64,000 nt of DNA, taken from contig NZ_BLLG01000020.1 in the NCBI RefSeq assembly GCF_011766325.1, forward strand, positions 52,021 to 116,020, read 5' to 3'. The stretch is from Streptomyces pacificus. GTDB lineage: Bacteria > Actinomycetota > Actinomycetes > Streptomycetales > Streptomycetaceae. The notes under the pieces were generated by a model. It ran no database searches. It worked only from the letters and a program-made list of their open reading frames with translations, and was not told where the DNA came from. Position 1 is the stretch's first letter; every line of letters begins with the position of its first letter. Positions 41,355-49,981 of this stretch are shown one piece after another. The translations under genes and the position numbers were made by a program.

Positions 41355-41990
41355 CTACTCCGCGGCGCCGTACATCCGGTCACCCGCGTCACCCAGACCG
41401 GGAACGATGTAGCCGTGCTCGTTGAGCCGCTCGTCGACGGAGGCCGTCACCACGGTCACCGGGGTGCCCGCGAGATCGCGCTCCATCACCTCGACGCCCT
41501 CCGGCGCCGCCAGGAGCACCACCGCCGTCACATCGTCGGCGCCGCGTCTGATCAGCTCCCGGATCGCGGCGACCAGCGTGCCGCCGGTGGCGAGCATCGG
41601 GTCGAGGACGTACACCTGGCGGCCCGAGAGGTCCTCCGGCATGCGCGTCGCGTACGTCGAAGCCTCCAGGGTCTCCTCGTTGCGGATCATGCCGAGGAAG
41701 CCCACCTCGGCGGTCGGCAGCAGCCGGACCATACCGTCGAGCATGCCGAGGCCGGCCCGCAGGATCGGCACCACCAGCGGCCGGGGGCGGGAGAGCTTCA
41801 CGCCCGTGGTCGCGGCCACCGGCGTCTGAATGTCGATCCGCTCGGTGCGCACATCACGCGTGGCCTCGTAGGCGAGCAGGGTCACCAGCTCGTCGGCGAG
41901 GCGCCGGAAGGTCGGGGAGTCGGTGCGCCGGTCGCGCAGGGTGGTGAGCTTGTGCGCCACCAGGGGGTGGTCGACGACGTGGATCCGCAT
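41355..41990 (-). CDS. upp: Uracil phosphoribosyltransferase
   Basis: Salvages uracil with PRPP to UMP. 211 residues, normal length. Family motifs are MRIHVVDHPLVAHKLTTLRD, PILRAGLGMLDG and the PRPP loop VYVLDPMLATGGT; the C-terminus DERLNEHGYIVPGLGDAGDR binds uracil. Start ATG 41990. Monocistronic. Confidence 0.97.
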   Translation of the reverse strand: MRIHVVDHPLVAHKLTTLRDRRTDSPTFRRLADELVTLLAYEATRDVRTERIDIQTPVAATTGVKLSRPRPLVVPILRAGLGMLDGMVRLLPTAEVGFLGMIRNEETLEASTYATRMPEDLSGRQVYVLDPMLATGGTLVAAIRELIRRGADDVTAVVLLAAPEGVEVMERDLAGTPVTVVTASVDERLNEHGYIVPGLGDAGDRMYGAAE

Positions 41991-42075
41991 GGGCCCAACA
42001 GTATCCGGGGCTGGCGTGGGCGCCTCCTCCGGAGGGAAGGTGGGACATAGCCTTCCAGCGCCGAGGTGGTGGCCG

Positions 42076-42321
42076 ATGCAGGAGCGGGATCAGCAGGACC
42101 GGGAGCAGCGGGGCCGGGAGCGGGGCCGGGAACAGTCGCAGGAGCAGTGGCAGGAACAGTGGCAGGAACAGGAGGAGACCGACACCGGGCGAAGGCTGCG
42201 GCGCGCCCAGTTCCTCCGCGATCTGCACGAGGCGAAAGCCCTGCGTGACCGCGTCCAGCCCAGGCGCGCCCGCGCGGCACGGATGCGCCAGGCGATGCGC
42301 ATGCGCTCCTTCCGCTGGTGA
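42076..42321 (+). CDS. Small basic Gln/Glu/Arg-rich protein
   Basis: 81 residues (MQERDQQDREQRGRERGREQ, then a QEQWQEQWQEQ repeat) followed by a better-ordered helix GRRLRRAQFLRDLHEAKALR and a basic end RMRQAMRMRSFRW. A GAGG-type ribosome site precedes ATG 42076. The helical C-terminus has gene-like codon use. No known domain. Probably real, function unknown. Confidence 0.55.
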   Translation: MQERDQQDREQRGRERGREQSQEQWQEQWQEQEETDTGRRLRRAQFLRDLHEAKALRDRVQPRRARAARMRQAMRMRSFRW

Positions 42322-42503
42322 GCCCCGGTGTCCCCTGGACGGCCCTGTACGGCTCCTCTCGGTGGGCCCTCTCACTGAACGCGTGCACGACGCAAGGCCG
42401 GAAGACCTCTCGCTGAGCCGCTGTTTCTGCCACGATTCCGAGTGGGCGGGGCACGAGCAGCGCTCCGTCGGTCGTCACAACTCTGATCAGTGGGAGAGTC
42501 ACG

Positions 42504-43028
42504 GTGTACTTCGCCGCACTGCTCGCGCGCACCGAAGACGGGTGGGTAGCGAGCGACACAGAGCTCGACGATGTGGAGTCCCTGTCGGATCTGGCCGACC
42601 TGGCCCGCGACGCCTCGGTGAACGAGGACACGGTGCTCGCCTTCATCGAGCAGGAAGACACATGGTTCGGCATCGTCCGGGTGGACGGCGAGGAGGATCC
42701 TCGCGTCTTCGTCTCGGATGCCGCCTCGGCAGCGCGCTCCTCCTACGGGGCGATGCTCACGGACGAGCTGCTCGGCAAGGACGAGGAGGATGACGAGCTG
42801 GACGCGCTCGACCTCGACGGCACGGAGGACGGCGAGCCGGAGAGCGAGGAGGAGCCCTCCGAGGACTCCGAGGACTCCGAGGCGGTCCCGGCCGGGCCGC
42901 TCGGCGACTCGGATCTGCTCGCCGACCTCGGGATGTCCGCGAAGGAGCTCTGCGCGCTCAGCTCCGAGGCACTGACCGAGATCGCCGACACGCTCGGCGC
43001 CTCCGAACTCCTTGAGGCCGTCCGCTAG
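42504..43028 (+). CDS. tRNA adenosine deaminase-associated protein
   Basis: 174 residues from GTG 42504 (VYFAALLARTEDGWVASDTE). An N-terminal globular half (VLAFIEQEDTWFGIVRVDGE) is followed by a very acidic linker (DDELDALDLDGTEDGEPESE) and a helical end (MSAKELCALSSEALTEIADT). The gene overlaps tadA by one base (TAG/GTG), and actinobacterial members are always next to tadA. A partner or regulatory role for TadA is inferred from this linkage. Confidence 0.9.
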   Translation: MYFAALLARTEDGWVASDTELDDVESLSDLADLARDASVNEDTVLAFIEQEDTWFGIVRVDGEEDPRVFVSDAASAARSSYGAMLTDELLGKDEEDDELDALDLDGTEDGEPESEEEPSEDSEDSEAVPAGPLGDSDLLADLGMSAKELCALSSEALTEIADTLGASELLEAVR

Positions 43029-43642
43029 TGGCGGACCCCGTGCGGGCGCCGTGGGAGGCGCCGATGCGGCTCGCGCTGGAGGAGGCCGCACATGCGCCGC
43101 TGACCGGGGACGTCCCGGTCGGCGCCGTCGTGCTGGCCGAGGACGGCACGGTCCTGGCCACCGGCCGCAACGAACGCGAACTGACGGGAGACCCCACCGG
43201 CCACGCGGAGGTGCTCGCGCTCCGGCGCGCGGCCGCGGCGCGCGGAAGCTGGCGGCTGACCGGCTGCACGCTCGTGGTCACGCTGGAGCCGTGCACGATG
43301 TGCGCCGGTGCGCTGGTGCTGTCCCGGGTGGACCGGGTGGTCTACGGCGCGCGCGACGAGAAGGCGGGCGCAGCCGGCTCGCTCTGGGACGTCGTACGGG
43401 ACCGGCGTCTCAACCACCGGCCGGAGGTGATCCACGGGGTGCTGGAAGCCGAGTGCGCACGGCAGCTCACGGAGTTCTTCCGGGACACTCGCGGGGGTGG
43501 CGGGGCGGCGTCCGCGACGGAGCCGCCAGGACCGCAGACACTCGGCCGGGAGTCCTCCGTCCCGCAGACGCCGGGCTCCCCGGCCCCCGGCTCGGGGACC
43601 GCCGGTGAGGGGCCGGGCAGCGGCGGCCTTCCGGTGCGCTGA
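43028..43642 (+). CDS. tadA: tRNA-specific adenosine deaminase
   Basis: Deaminates A34 of tRNA-Arg(ACG) to inosine. 204 residues. The zinc site is complete: His59 and Glu61 in HAEVLALRRA, and PCTMC (Cys89, Cys92). SWRLTGCTLVVTLEPC and VYGARDEKAGAAGS are family motifs. About 50 C-terminal residues (SSVPQTPGSPAPGSG) are disordered extension beyond the usual ~150-residue enzyme. GTG start at 43028. Confidence 0.95.
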   Translation: MADPVRAPWEAPMRLALEEAAHAPLTGDVPVGAVVLAEDGTVLATGRNERELTGDPTGHAEVLALRRAAAARGSWRLTGCTLVVTLEPCTMCAGALVLSRVDRVVYGARDEKAGAAGSLWDVVRDRRLNHRPEVIHGVLEAECARQLTEFFRDTRGGGGAASATEPPGPQTLGRESSVPQTPGSPAPGSGTAGEGPGSGGLPVR

Positions 43643-43690
43643 CCGATACCGATTTCAGAGCACGGCACCCCTTGGGCTAAGCTCTCTCCC

Positions 43691-43775
43691 GGTAGCGTGT
43701 CCGAGCGGCCGAAGGAGCTCGCCTCGAAAGCGAGTGTGGCGCAAGTCACCGAGGGTTCAAATCCCTCCGCTACCG
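43691..43775 (+). tRNA. tRNA-Ser(CGA)
   Basis: An 85-nt class II tRNA with acceptor GGTAGCG/CGCTACC, anticodon loop CTCGAAA (CGA), an extended variable arm and T-loop TTCAAAT. CCA is not encoded. Confidence 0.96.
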
Positions 43776-43783
43776 CTGACAGA

Positions 43784-43814
43784 CGAAAGGGCGGCCCGTC
43801 GGGCCGCCCTTTCG
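43784..43814 (+). terminator. Hairpin terminator after tRNA-Ser
   Basis: A 14-bp perfect stem CGAAAGGGCGGCCC / GGGCCGCCCTTTCG with a 3-nt loop. Confidence 0.92.
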
Positions 43815-43965
43815 TGTTCTCTCGTCTCGTTCTCCGCCGCCTCCGGCACCTGGTGAGGGCGCCTCGCACAGCCGGACGGACGAACCCTGCAACGGGGTCC
43901 TCCGCTCCTGACCACTCGGTTAGACTCACGCGTCCGCGGAGGGGCCGCAGGGGAGGCAGAGACCA

Positions 43966-44130
43966 GTGGTGCAAGCGAAGAAGGTCGCTCTCTATGCGGT
44001 CGTCGTCTTCGTGCTGTACACGATCATCAACTCCCCGTCCCGGGCAGCCGACCTCGTCGGGGTGGGCTTCGAGGGCATTTCGAGCGCCGCGCACGGTGTG
44101 GGCGAGTTCATGACGGAACTCGTCAACTAG
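43966..44130 (+). CDS. Short single-pass membrane protein
   Basis: 54 residues: VVQAKKVALYAVVVFVLYTI followed by INSPSRAADLVGVGFEGISS and a short amphipathic end. One hydrophobic helix at residues 7-21. GGGGAGG lies 9-10 nt upstream of GTG 43966, and TAGACT at 43921-43926 is a candidate -10 box. A second in-frame GTG at 43969 is possible. From memory such a small protein is conserved at this position in streptomycetes. Function unknown. Confidence 0.75.
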   Translation: MVQAKKVALYAVVVFVLYTIINSPSRAADLVGVGFEGISSAAHGVGEFMTELVN

Positions 44131-44505
44131 TTCCGGGGTTCCCCGCGGGCCCGGGGTTCCCCCGCGACGCCGGGTTCCCCGGCGGGCCCGGCGACGGAAC
44201 CGTCGTCACCGGCCCCGCCCCCGCCCCGCCCCCGCGCTCGGACGCCGCCGACCGGCGGTGCGCGGTGCCATCAGGCGGGTGCGACGACCGCGGGCGGCCG
44301 CCGAGCCGTCCCCGCCATCCGGCGCTCAGCGCCCGCCGCGGAGGCGAGGGGCTTTTCACTGATGCACCAACTTGCTCTCAACACGACGCCATGGGGTGCT
44401 TGATCACAGTGGACCTGTGTTGTGATGCTATGACCGCTTTTGATGGATGAGTTGACCCGGCATTGACCTTTGAGGTTGACGCCGTTCGACCCGTGAAGGG
44501 GTGGC
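44131..44505 (+). promoter_or_regulatory. Terminator-rich gap and sigF promoter region
   Basis: The first ~150 bp are GC-rich repeats (CCGGGGTTCCCCGCGGGCCC) able to form hairpins. From about 44360 the base composition becomes A/T-richer (GTTGTGATGCTATGACC), with three TTGAC words (44452, 44465, 44476) before sigF. The exact promoter cannot be fixed by eye. Confidence 0.5.
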
Positions 44506-45339
44506 GTGACCGTGCCGGCCAGTACTGCGCCTCAAGTGCCACCCCAGAACGAGAGCGAGGGCCGGGCCAAGCAGAGCCGGGGCGCGGACACCAGGGCGCT
44601 GACCCAGGTGCTCTTCGCCCAGATGAAGGACCTGGAGCCGGGCACGGCAGAACACACCCGCGTACGGGCCGCGCTGATCGAGGCCAATCTGCCGCTGGTC
44701 CGGTACGCGGCGGCACGGTTCCGCAGCCGCAACGAGCCGATGGAGGACGTGGTCCAGGTCGGCACGATCGGCCTCATCAACGCGATCGACCGCTTCGACC
44801 CGGAGCGGGGCGTGCAGTTTCCGACGTTCGCGATGCCGACCGTGGTCGGCGAGATCAAACGGTACTTCCGTGACAACGTCCGGACCGTACACGTACCGCG
44901 CCGGCTGCACGAGCTGTGGGTGCAGGTCAACGGTGCCACGGAGGACCTGACCACGGCGCACGGGCGGTCGCCCACCACGGCCGAGATCGCCGAGCGCCTG
45001 AAGATCTCCGAGGACGAGGTGCTCGCCTGCATCGAGGCGGGCCGGTCGTACCACGCGACATCGCTTGAGGCAGCGCAGGAGGGGGACGGCCTGCCGGGCC
45101 TGCTGGACCGGCTGGGCTACGAGGACCCCGCGCTCGCCGGGGTCGAGCACCGCGATCTGGTGCGTCATCTCCTCGTCCAGCTGCCCGAGCGCGAACAGCG
45201 GATCCTGCTTCTGCGCTACTACAGCAATCTGACGCAGTCCCAGATCAGCGCCGAGCTGGGAGTGTCGCAGATGCATGTGTCAAGGCTCCTCGCCCGCAGC
45301 TTCGCGCGCCTCAGATCCGCAAACAGGATCGAGGCATAA
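44506..45339 (+). CDS. sigF: Sporulation sigma factor SigF (SigB/SigF family)
   Basis: 277 residues. Region 2 reads NLPLVRYAAARFRSRNEPME, VVQVGTIGLINAIDRFD and FPTFAMPTVVGEIKRYFRD; region 3 is VRTVHVPRRLHELWVQVN; region 4 is LPEREQRILLLRYYSNLTQS and VSQMHVSRLLARSFARLR. This is the general-stress/sporulation SigB-type family. By sequence and by its tandem position before a second such gene, it corresponds to S. coelicolor sigF, needed for spore maturation. No anti-sigma gene is adjacent. GTG start 44506 with GAAGGGG upstream. Confidence 0.93.
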   Translation: MTVPASTAPQVPPQNESEGRAKQSRGADTRALTQVLFAQMKDLEPGTAEHTRVRAALIEANLPLVRYAAARFRSRNEPMEDVVQVGTIGLINAIDRFDPERGVQFPTFAMPTVVGEIKRYFRDNVRTVHVPRRLHELWVQVNGATEDLTTAHGRSPTTAEIAERLKISEDEVLACIEAGRSYHATSLEAAQEGDGLPGLLDRLGYEDPALAGVEHRDLVRHLLVQLPEREQRILLLRYYSNLTQSQISAELGVSQMHVSRLLARSFARLRSANRIEA

Positions 45340-45428
45340 CCGAATCGGGTAGACCCCTTTCAGCCCATTTCGGGGGGTGCGAATGCCGCATACCCCCTTT
45401 TTCCTGCGCCGATCTGACGCCCTGTTGT

Positions 45429-45464
45429 CGACATGTCACTACAGCGCGTTGCCGACATGTGTCA
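45429..45464 (+). promoter_or_regulatory. Paired CGACATGT repeat upstream of sigN
   Basis: CGACATGTCAC (45429-45439) and CGACATGTGTCA (45453-45464) are direct repeats 24 bp apart, and GACATGTC is itself palindromic. Their position, 110-145 nt upstream of the sigN start, suggests a regulator or promoter element. Confidence 0.5.
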
Positions 45465-45573
45465 TTCTGCGGGAACCGCGTTTGCAGCCGCCCCGCCTCC
45501 GGTATTCAGGTGGAGGCTGCGTTCCTCCGACGGTCGCGGCCGACGCGACCGTCCGCGACCTCCAGGGGGTGGC

Positions 45574-46521
45574 ATGTCCGCAGAACAGGGCAGCTCGAAG
45601 GTGCTCACGCTCACGCAGAGCGCTCCCTCGACCGACGCGCTCCCGGTACCCGATCCGATGTCCGCGACCATGCCCGTGGATGGGTCCGTGGACATGTCCG
45701 CGCCGGTCTCCGTGGACGTGCCCATGGATCTGCCGGCCGGCGCCGCCGCGGCCACCGCTGCCCTCGACACCCGCACGCTCTCGCGCTCGCTCTTTCTGCG
45801 GCTGGCCGCCCTCGACGCGGACAGCCCCGAGCGTACGTATGTACGCGACACCCTGATCGAGCTCAATCTGCCGCTGGTGCGCTATGCGGCAGCACGGTTC
45901 CGCAGCCGCAACGAGCCCATGGAAGACATCGTCCAGGTCGGCACGATCGGCCTCATCAAGGCGATCGACCGCTTCGACTGCGAACGCGGCGTGGAGTTTC
46001 CGACGTTCGCGATGCCGACCGTGGTCGGCGAGATCAAGCGCTTCTTCCGGGACACCAGTTGGTCGGTGCGCGTTCCGCGCCGGCTCCAGGAGCTGCGGCT
46101 CGCCCTGACGAAGGCCAGCGACGACCTGGCCCAGAAGCTCGACCGCTCCCCGACGGTGCCCGAACTCGCCGCGGTACTGGGCGTGTCGGAGGAGGACGTG
46201 GTCGACGGCCTCGCCGTGGGCAACGCCTACACGGCGTCCTCGCTGGACTCCCCGTCACCCGAGGACGACGGGGGCGAGGGCTCCCTCGCAGACCGCCTGG
46301 GCTACGAGGACGGCGCCCTGGAGGGTGTCGAGTACCGGGAGTCCCTGAAGCCGCTGCTGGCCAAACTCCCCCCGCGTGAACGCCAGATCATCATGCTGCG
46401 CTTCTTCGCGAATATGACGCAGTCTCAGATCGGCGAGGAGGTCGGCATCTCCCAGATGCATGTCTCCCGCCTGCTCACACGGACGTTGGCGCAGCTGCGG
46501 GAGGGCCTGATCGCCGACTGA
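45574..46521 (+). CDS. sigN: Sigma factor SigN (SigB/SigF family)
   Basis: 315 residues, closely related to the upstream SigF: NLPLVRYAAARFRSRNEPME, VVGEIKRFFRDTSWSVRVPR and LPPRERQIIMLRFFANMTQS. An ~85-residue Pro/Val/Met-rich N-terminal extension (VDGSVDMSAPVSVDVPMDLP) is not part of the sigma fold. Start ATG 45574 with AGGGGG upstream; an upstream in-frame start would lack a ribosome site. SigF-SigN tandem order matches S. coelicolor, where SigN acts in aerial hyphae and sporulation. Confidence 0.9.
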   Translation: MSAEQGSSKVLTLTQSAPSTDALPVPDPMSATMPVDGSVDMSAPVSVDVPMDLPAGAAAATAALDTRTLSRSLFLRLAALDADSPERTYVRDTLIELNLPLVRYAAARFRSRNEPMEDIVQVGTIGLIKAIDRFDCERGVEFPTFAMPTVVGEIKRFFRDTSWSVRVPRRLQELRLALTKASDDLAQKLDRSPTVPELAAVLGVSEEDVVDGLAVGNAYTASSLDSPSPEDDGGEGSLADRLGYEDGALEGVEYRESLKPLLAKLPPRERQIIMLRFFANMTQSQIGEEVGISQMHVSRLLTRTLAQLREGLIAD

Positions 46522-47144
46522 CGCGCCGCCCCTGGGGCCGCCGACCCTCTGACCGTGCCGTCTGCCACACGGCCGGCCACGCTCCCCGCCGCGAGGTTCC
46601 GCTCCGGCCGACCCGCCCGTCCCGCCCGGCCCCGGAGCAGCCGCCGGACGGAACGCCGCAAGCGCCGCCTTGTCCCGCCCTCGTCGGTGGTCGCCCTCGT
46701 CCGTGGTCGCGGAGATCGCGGAGATCGCGGAGGGCACCCGCGGACGAGCGGTGGCGGCGAGAACGTCACCGTGCGACTTCCGCAACGACGGTGCGACGGT
46801 GGTGCGTTCGGGCGCCCCGGTGTTCGGCAGGCACCCCGTCGGCGCGTCCGGCGCCGACGGGGCGGCGATCCGTTCCGCCGGGGGCTCCCGGCGTCCGTCA
46901 CCGCGGGTGCGGTGACGGACGGTGCGTACCGTGGTGCCCGTGGACTCCCGGCAGGGGGCGCCGGGGCATACGTGGTACCGCCGGGCGTGCGTGCGGGACG
47001 CCCCGAGGACGGGCCACCACATCACGCCGGAGCACCGGAGCGCCGGAGCGCCGGAGCGCCGGAGACGCCATGGCACCGGACGTGTGCGCGGAGCGTCCGT
47101 CCCGACCGGGCGGGGCCCCGCGCAGCGACGGCGATCGCGGAGGC
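46522..47144. other. 623-bp non-coding region
   Basis: No convincing gene. Tandem repeats are seen: GGAGATCGC three times near 46707-46733, and GGAGCGCC-type repeats near 47032-47070. The sequence is GC-rich with hairpins downstream of sigN and of the convergent small membrane-protein gene. Confidence 0.6.
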
Positions 47145-47360
47145 TCAGCCGAGCGCGAGCCAGACCACCGTGCCGAGGATGGCAACGGCGGCCACGATCC
47201 CGACGATCAGCCCGATCCTGGGTCCTGCGGGCGCGGGCGCGGCGGCGGCGCGGCCCGCGTGCTGCGGGCCGCCCTCGTCGACGAAGGCGCGGAACATCTG
47301 TGTGCTGCCCGACGGGTCGTGGCCCTCGGGACCCTGGGACGCTTGGGGATTGTGTGCCAT
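47145..47360 (-). CDS. Small C-terminally anchored membrane protein
   Basis: 71 residues (MAHNPQASQGPEGHDPSGST). A soluble, flexible first half is followed by one C-terminal transmembrane helix (IGLIVGIVAAVAILGTVVWLALG, residues 49-71). This tail-anchored layout is common among conserved streptomycete proteins of unknown function. Start ATG 47360. It is divergent from the MarR gene. Confidence 0.75.
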   Translation of the reverse strand: MAHNPQASQGPEGHDPSGSTQMFRAFVDEGGPQHAGRAAAAPAPAGPRIGLIVGIVAAVAILGTVVWLALG

Positions 47361-47538
47361 GGGTCAGGACCCTAGCGAACCCGGGGGAGCCGCCCAAGTC
47401 CCGGCAGGCCGCCCCTGCCGCATGCCCGCAGGACCCCCGCACATCCCCCGTGAGACATCCCCCGCAGACATGGGCTGATCATGACCACCCGCCCGCGGGG
47501 TCCTGGGGGGCCTTCACCCCGAAGAGCCCCTTTTCATT

Positions 47539-47580
47539 TGCCTGTAGCAACCAACTGCTTCTATGGTTGCCCCAAGCAAC
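47539..47580 (+). promoter_or_regulatory. Promoter and MarR-type operator
   Basis: TTGCCT (47539-47544) and TATGGT (47562-47567) are spaced by exactly 17 bp. GCAACCA (47547-47553) and TGGTTGC (47564-47570) form a perfect dyad overlapping the -10 box, and GTTGC-CCCAA-GCAAC (47566-47580) is a second. Autoregulation by the following MarR protein is likely. Confidence 0.75.
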
Positions 47581-47597
47581 AACAAGAGGGAGTGTCT

Positions 47598-48140
47598 GTG
47601 GCCGGGCGGAGTCACTACGAGGAGCTGGCCCGCCAGCTCAGCGCCATGGGCGCCGTGAAGAGGAGGGTCGCACGTGCGCTGCCCGCGGAGTGCCCGCCCG
47701 GCTCCGCCGCCGTGCTGGCCCTCCTCGACCGGTACGGGGAGATGCGGATCAGCCGACTCGCCGAACTGCTCGCGGTCGACATGTCCGTGACCAGCCGCCA
47801 TGTGGCGCACGTCGCCGGGTGCGGCTGGATAGATCGGTCACCGGACCCGGACGACGGACGCTCGCGCATCCTGCGGCTCACCCCCTCGGGGGTGGCCCGG
47901 CTCGACGATCTCAGCCGGCGCACCACCGACCTGTTCGCCGACTGCCTCGAGGACTGGTCCGACGACGAGGTAGGACGGCTGAACACGCTGCTGGCCCGTC
48001 TCCGCGCATCGGTCGGGGACTGCCGGACCGCCCACCCACCCGCCCGGGAGACGACGCGCCTGTCCGGGAGACAAGGAGACAAGGAAGTACATGGCTACGA
48101 CGACACCGGCCGGTGTGCGGGGCGGCCACGCCGGGAGTGA
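47598..48140 (+). CDS. MarR family regulator
   Basis: 180 residues. Winged-helix features are MRISRLAELLAVDMSVTSRH (recognition helix) and the wing RSPDPDDGRSRILRLTPSG. It probably represses its own gene and the downstream DHA2 exporter, with release by a drug or metabolite. GTG 47598 has GAGGGAG upstream; GTG 47592 is an alternative. The gene overlaps the exporter start by 50 nt, an unusually long overlap that suggests its C-terminal tail is extended. Confidence 0.9.
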   Translation: MAGRSHYEELARQLSAMGAVKRRVARALPAECPPGSAAVLALLDRYGEMRISRLAELLAVDMSVTSRHVAHVAGCGWIDRSPDPDDGRSRILRLTPSGVARLDDLSRRTTDLFADCLEDWSDDEVGRLNTLLARLRASVGDCRTAHPPARETTRLSGRQGDKEVHGYDDTGRCAGRPRRE

Positions 48141-49806
48141 GGGCGCCGCGGCCTCCGAGGGCGCCTCCGCACCTGCGGACCGCGAGGCCTCCGAGGCCGC
48201 AATGTCCCCGGCTGCGGACAAGGGCCACCCTGCCTTCGAGGGCGGCTCGCCGATGACGCACCGGCAGATCCTGGAGGCTCTGTCCGGACTGCTGCTCGGC
48301 ATGTTCGTCGCCATCCTGTCCTCGACGATCGTCTCCAACGCGCTTCCCGAGATCATCAGCGATCTCGGCGGCGGCCAGTCCGCCTACACATGGGTCGTCA
48401 CGGCGGCCCTGCTCGCGATGACCGCGACCACTCCGCTCTGGGGCAAACTCTCCGACCTCCTCAGCAAGAAGCTGCTGGTCCAGATGGCTTTGATCATCTA
48501 TGTGGCGGGGTCGGTGGCAGCGGGGTTCGCCCAGAACACCGGCACCCTCATCGCCTGCCGCGTGGTGCAGGGCATCGGCGTGGGCGGTCTCACCGCCCTG
48601 GCACAGGTGATCATGGCCGCGATGATCTCCCCGCGGGAGCGCGGCCGCTACAGCGGCTACCTCGGCGCGACGTTCGCCGTCGCCACGGTCGGCGGTCCGC
48701 TGCTCGGTGGCGTCATCACCGACACCGAGTGGCTCGGCTGGCGCTGGTGCTTCTACGCCGGTGTGCCGTTCGCGCTCATCGCGCTGCTCGTGCTGCAGAA
48801 GACCCTCAAGCTTCCCGTGGTGAAGCGGCAGGTGAAGGTCGACTGGGCGGGCGCCCTCCTCATCAGCGCCGCGGTCTCGCTGCTGCTGGTCTGGGTCACC
48901 TTCGCCGGTGACGCCTACGCGTGGCTGTCCTGGCAGACGTACGCCATGACCGGTGGAGCGATAGCCCTGGGACTGCTCTTCCTGGTCGTCGAGACCCGGG
49001 CGGCCGAGCCGATCATCCCCCTGCGGCTGTTCCGGAACCGGACCATCACGCTGGCCTCCCTGGCATCGCTCTTCGTGGGTGTCGCGATGTTCGCCGGCAC
49101 GGTCTTCTTCAGCCAGTACTTCCAGCTGGCACGGGGCGAGTCGCCCACGATGTCCGGCGTCATGACCATTCCCCTGATCGTGGGCCTGTTCGTCTCCTCG
49201 ACGGTCAGCGGCCTGGTCATCACCAGGACAGGCAAGTGGAAGGCATGGCTGGTCGGCGGCGGCTTCCTGGTCACCGGCGGTCTCGGCCTGCTGGGCACGA
49301 TCCGCTACGACACCGAGTACTGGCGCATCGCCGTCTTCATGGCCGTCATGGGCCTCGGCCTCGGCATGATGATGCAGAACCTGGTCCTCTGCACCCAGAA
49401 CCAGGTGGCCCCGCGGGACCTGGGTGCGGCCTCGTCGGTCGTCACCTTCTTCCGGTCGCTGGGCGGTGCCGTGGGTGTCTCCGTGCTGGGCGCGGTGCTC
49501 GCCGACCGCGTCACCCGCTATGTCGAGGACGGTCTCGCCGCACTCGGTCCTGGGGGCGCGTCGATGGGCCAGGGCGGCACCGGGGGCGGGGGCATCCCCG
49601 ACCTGGACGCGCTGCCCGGACCGGTCCGTACCGTTGTGGAGAGCGCATACGGGCACGGAGTCGCCGACGTGTTCCTGTACTCGGCCCCGTTCGCGCTGCT
49701 GGCGTTTCTGGTGACCCTGTTCATCAGGGAGGTGGCGCTCAAGGGCGCCCCGTCCGGCGCCCCGGGCACGGCATCGGACACGGCTACGGACACGGCCGGA
49801 CGGTAG
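48091..49806 (+). CDS. DHA2-family MFS multidrug efflux protein
   Basis: 571 residues, about 14 transmembrane segments, proton-driven drug export. Signature pieces are LLLGMFVAILSSTIVSNALP, WVVTAALLAMTATTPLWGKL, then SDLLSKK, VQGIGVGGLTALAQVIMAAM, then ISPRERGRYSGYLGATFAVA. A ~55-residue Ala/Gly-rich cytoplasmic start precedes the first helix. ATG 48091 has GGAAG upstream. It shares a transcript with marR. Substrate unknown. Confidence 0.93.
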   Translation: MATTTPAGVRGGHAGSEGAAASEGASAPADREASEAAMSPAADKGHPAFEGGSPMTHRQILEALSGLLLGMFVAILSSTIVSNALPEIISDLGGGQSAYTWVVTAALLAMTATTPLWGKLSDLLSKKLLVQMALIIYVAGSVAAGFAQNTGTLIACRVVQGIGVGGLTALAQVIMAAMISPRERGRYSGYLGATFAVATVGGPLLGGVITDTEWLGWRWCFYAGVPFALIALLVLQKTLKLPVVKRQVKVDWAGALLISAAVSLLLVWVTFAGDAYAWLSWQTYAMTGGAIALGLLFLVVETRAAEPIIPLRLFRNRTITLASLASLFVGVAMFAGTVFFSQYFQLARGESPTMSGVMTIPLIVGLFVSSTVSGLVITRTGKWKAWLVGGGFLVTGGLGLLGTIRYDTEYWRIAVFMAVMGLGLGMMMQNLVLCTQNQVAPRDLGAASSVVTFFRSLGGAVGVSVLGAVLADRVTRYVEDGLAALGPGGASMGQGGTGGGGIPDLDALPGPVRTVVESAYGHGVADVFLYSAPFALLAFLVTLFIREVALKGAPSGAPGTASDTATDTAGR

Positions 49807-49917
49807 GCCGCCGGCCACGGGGCCGTGGCCGGCGCGACCGCCGTGCACGGTGGGGGGTGGGCCCGGAGGTCGCGAACCATCGGCCGGGGCCTCCTCACAC
49901 GGGCCTCGCCCGCACGC

Positions 49918-49965
49918 CGCCGGCTCCGCCCGGTGGCCACGGGAGGCCTCCGGGCGGAGCCGGCG
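49918..49965. terminator. Bidirectional terminator, MFS / GT39
   Basis: A 16-bp perfect stem (CGCCGGCTCCGCCCGG at 49918-49933, complement at 49950-49965) with a 16-nt loop, between convergent genes. Confidence 0.88.
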
Positions 49966-49981
49966 CGGTGCACCGTCAGCG

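Noticed and set aside
46555..47478. Long plus-strand frame downstream of sigN
   Set aside because: Repeat-rich, no family similarity, and it opposes the well-formed small membrane-protein gene.
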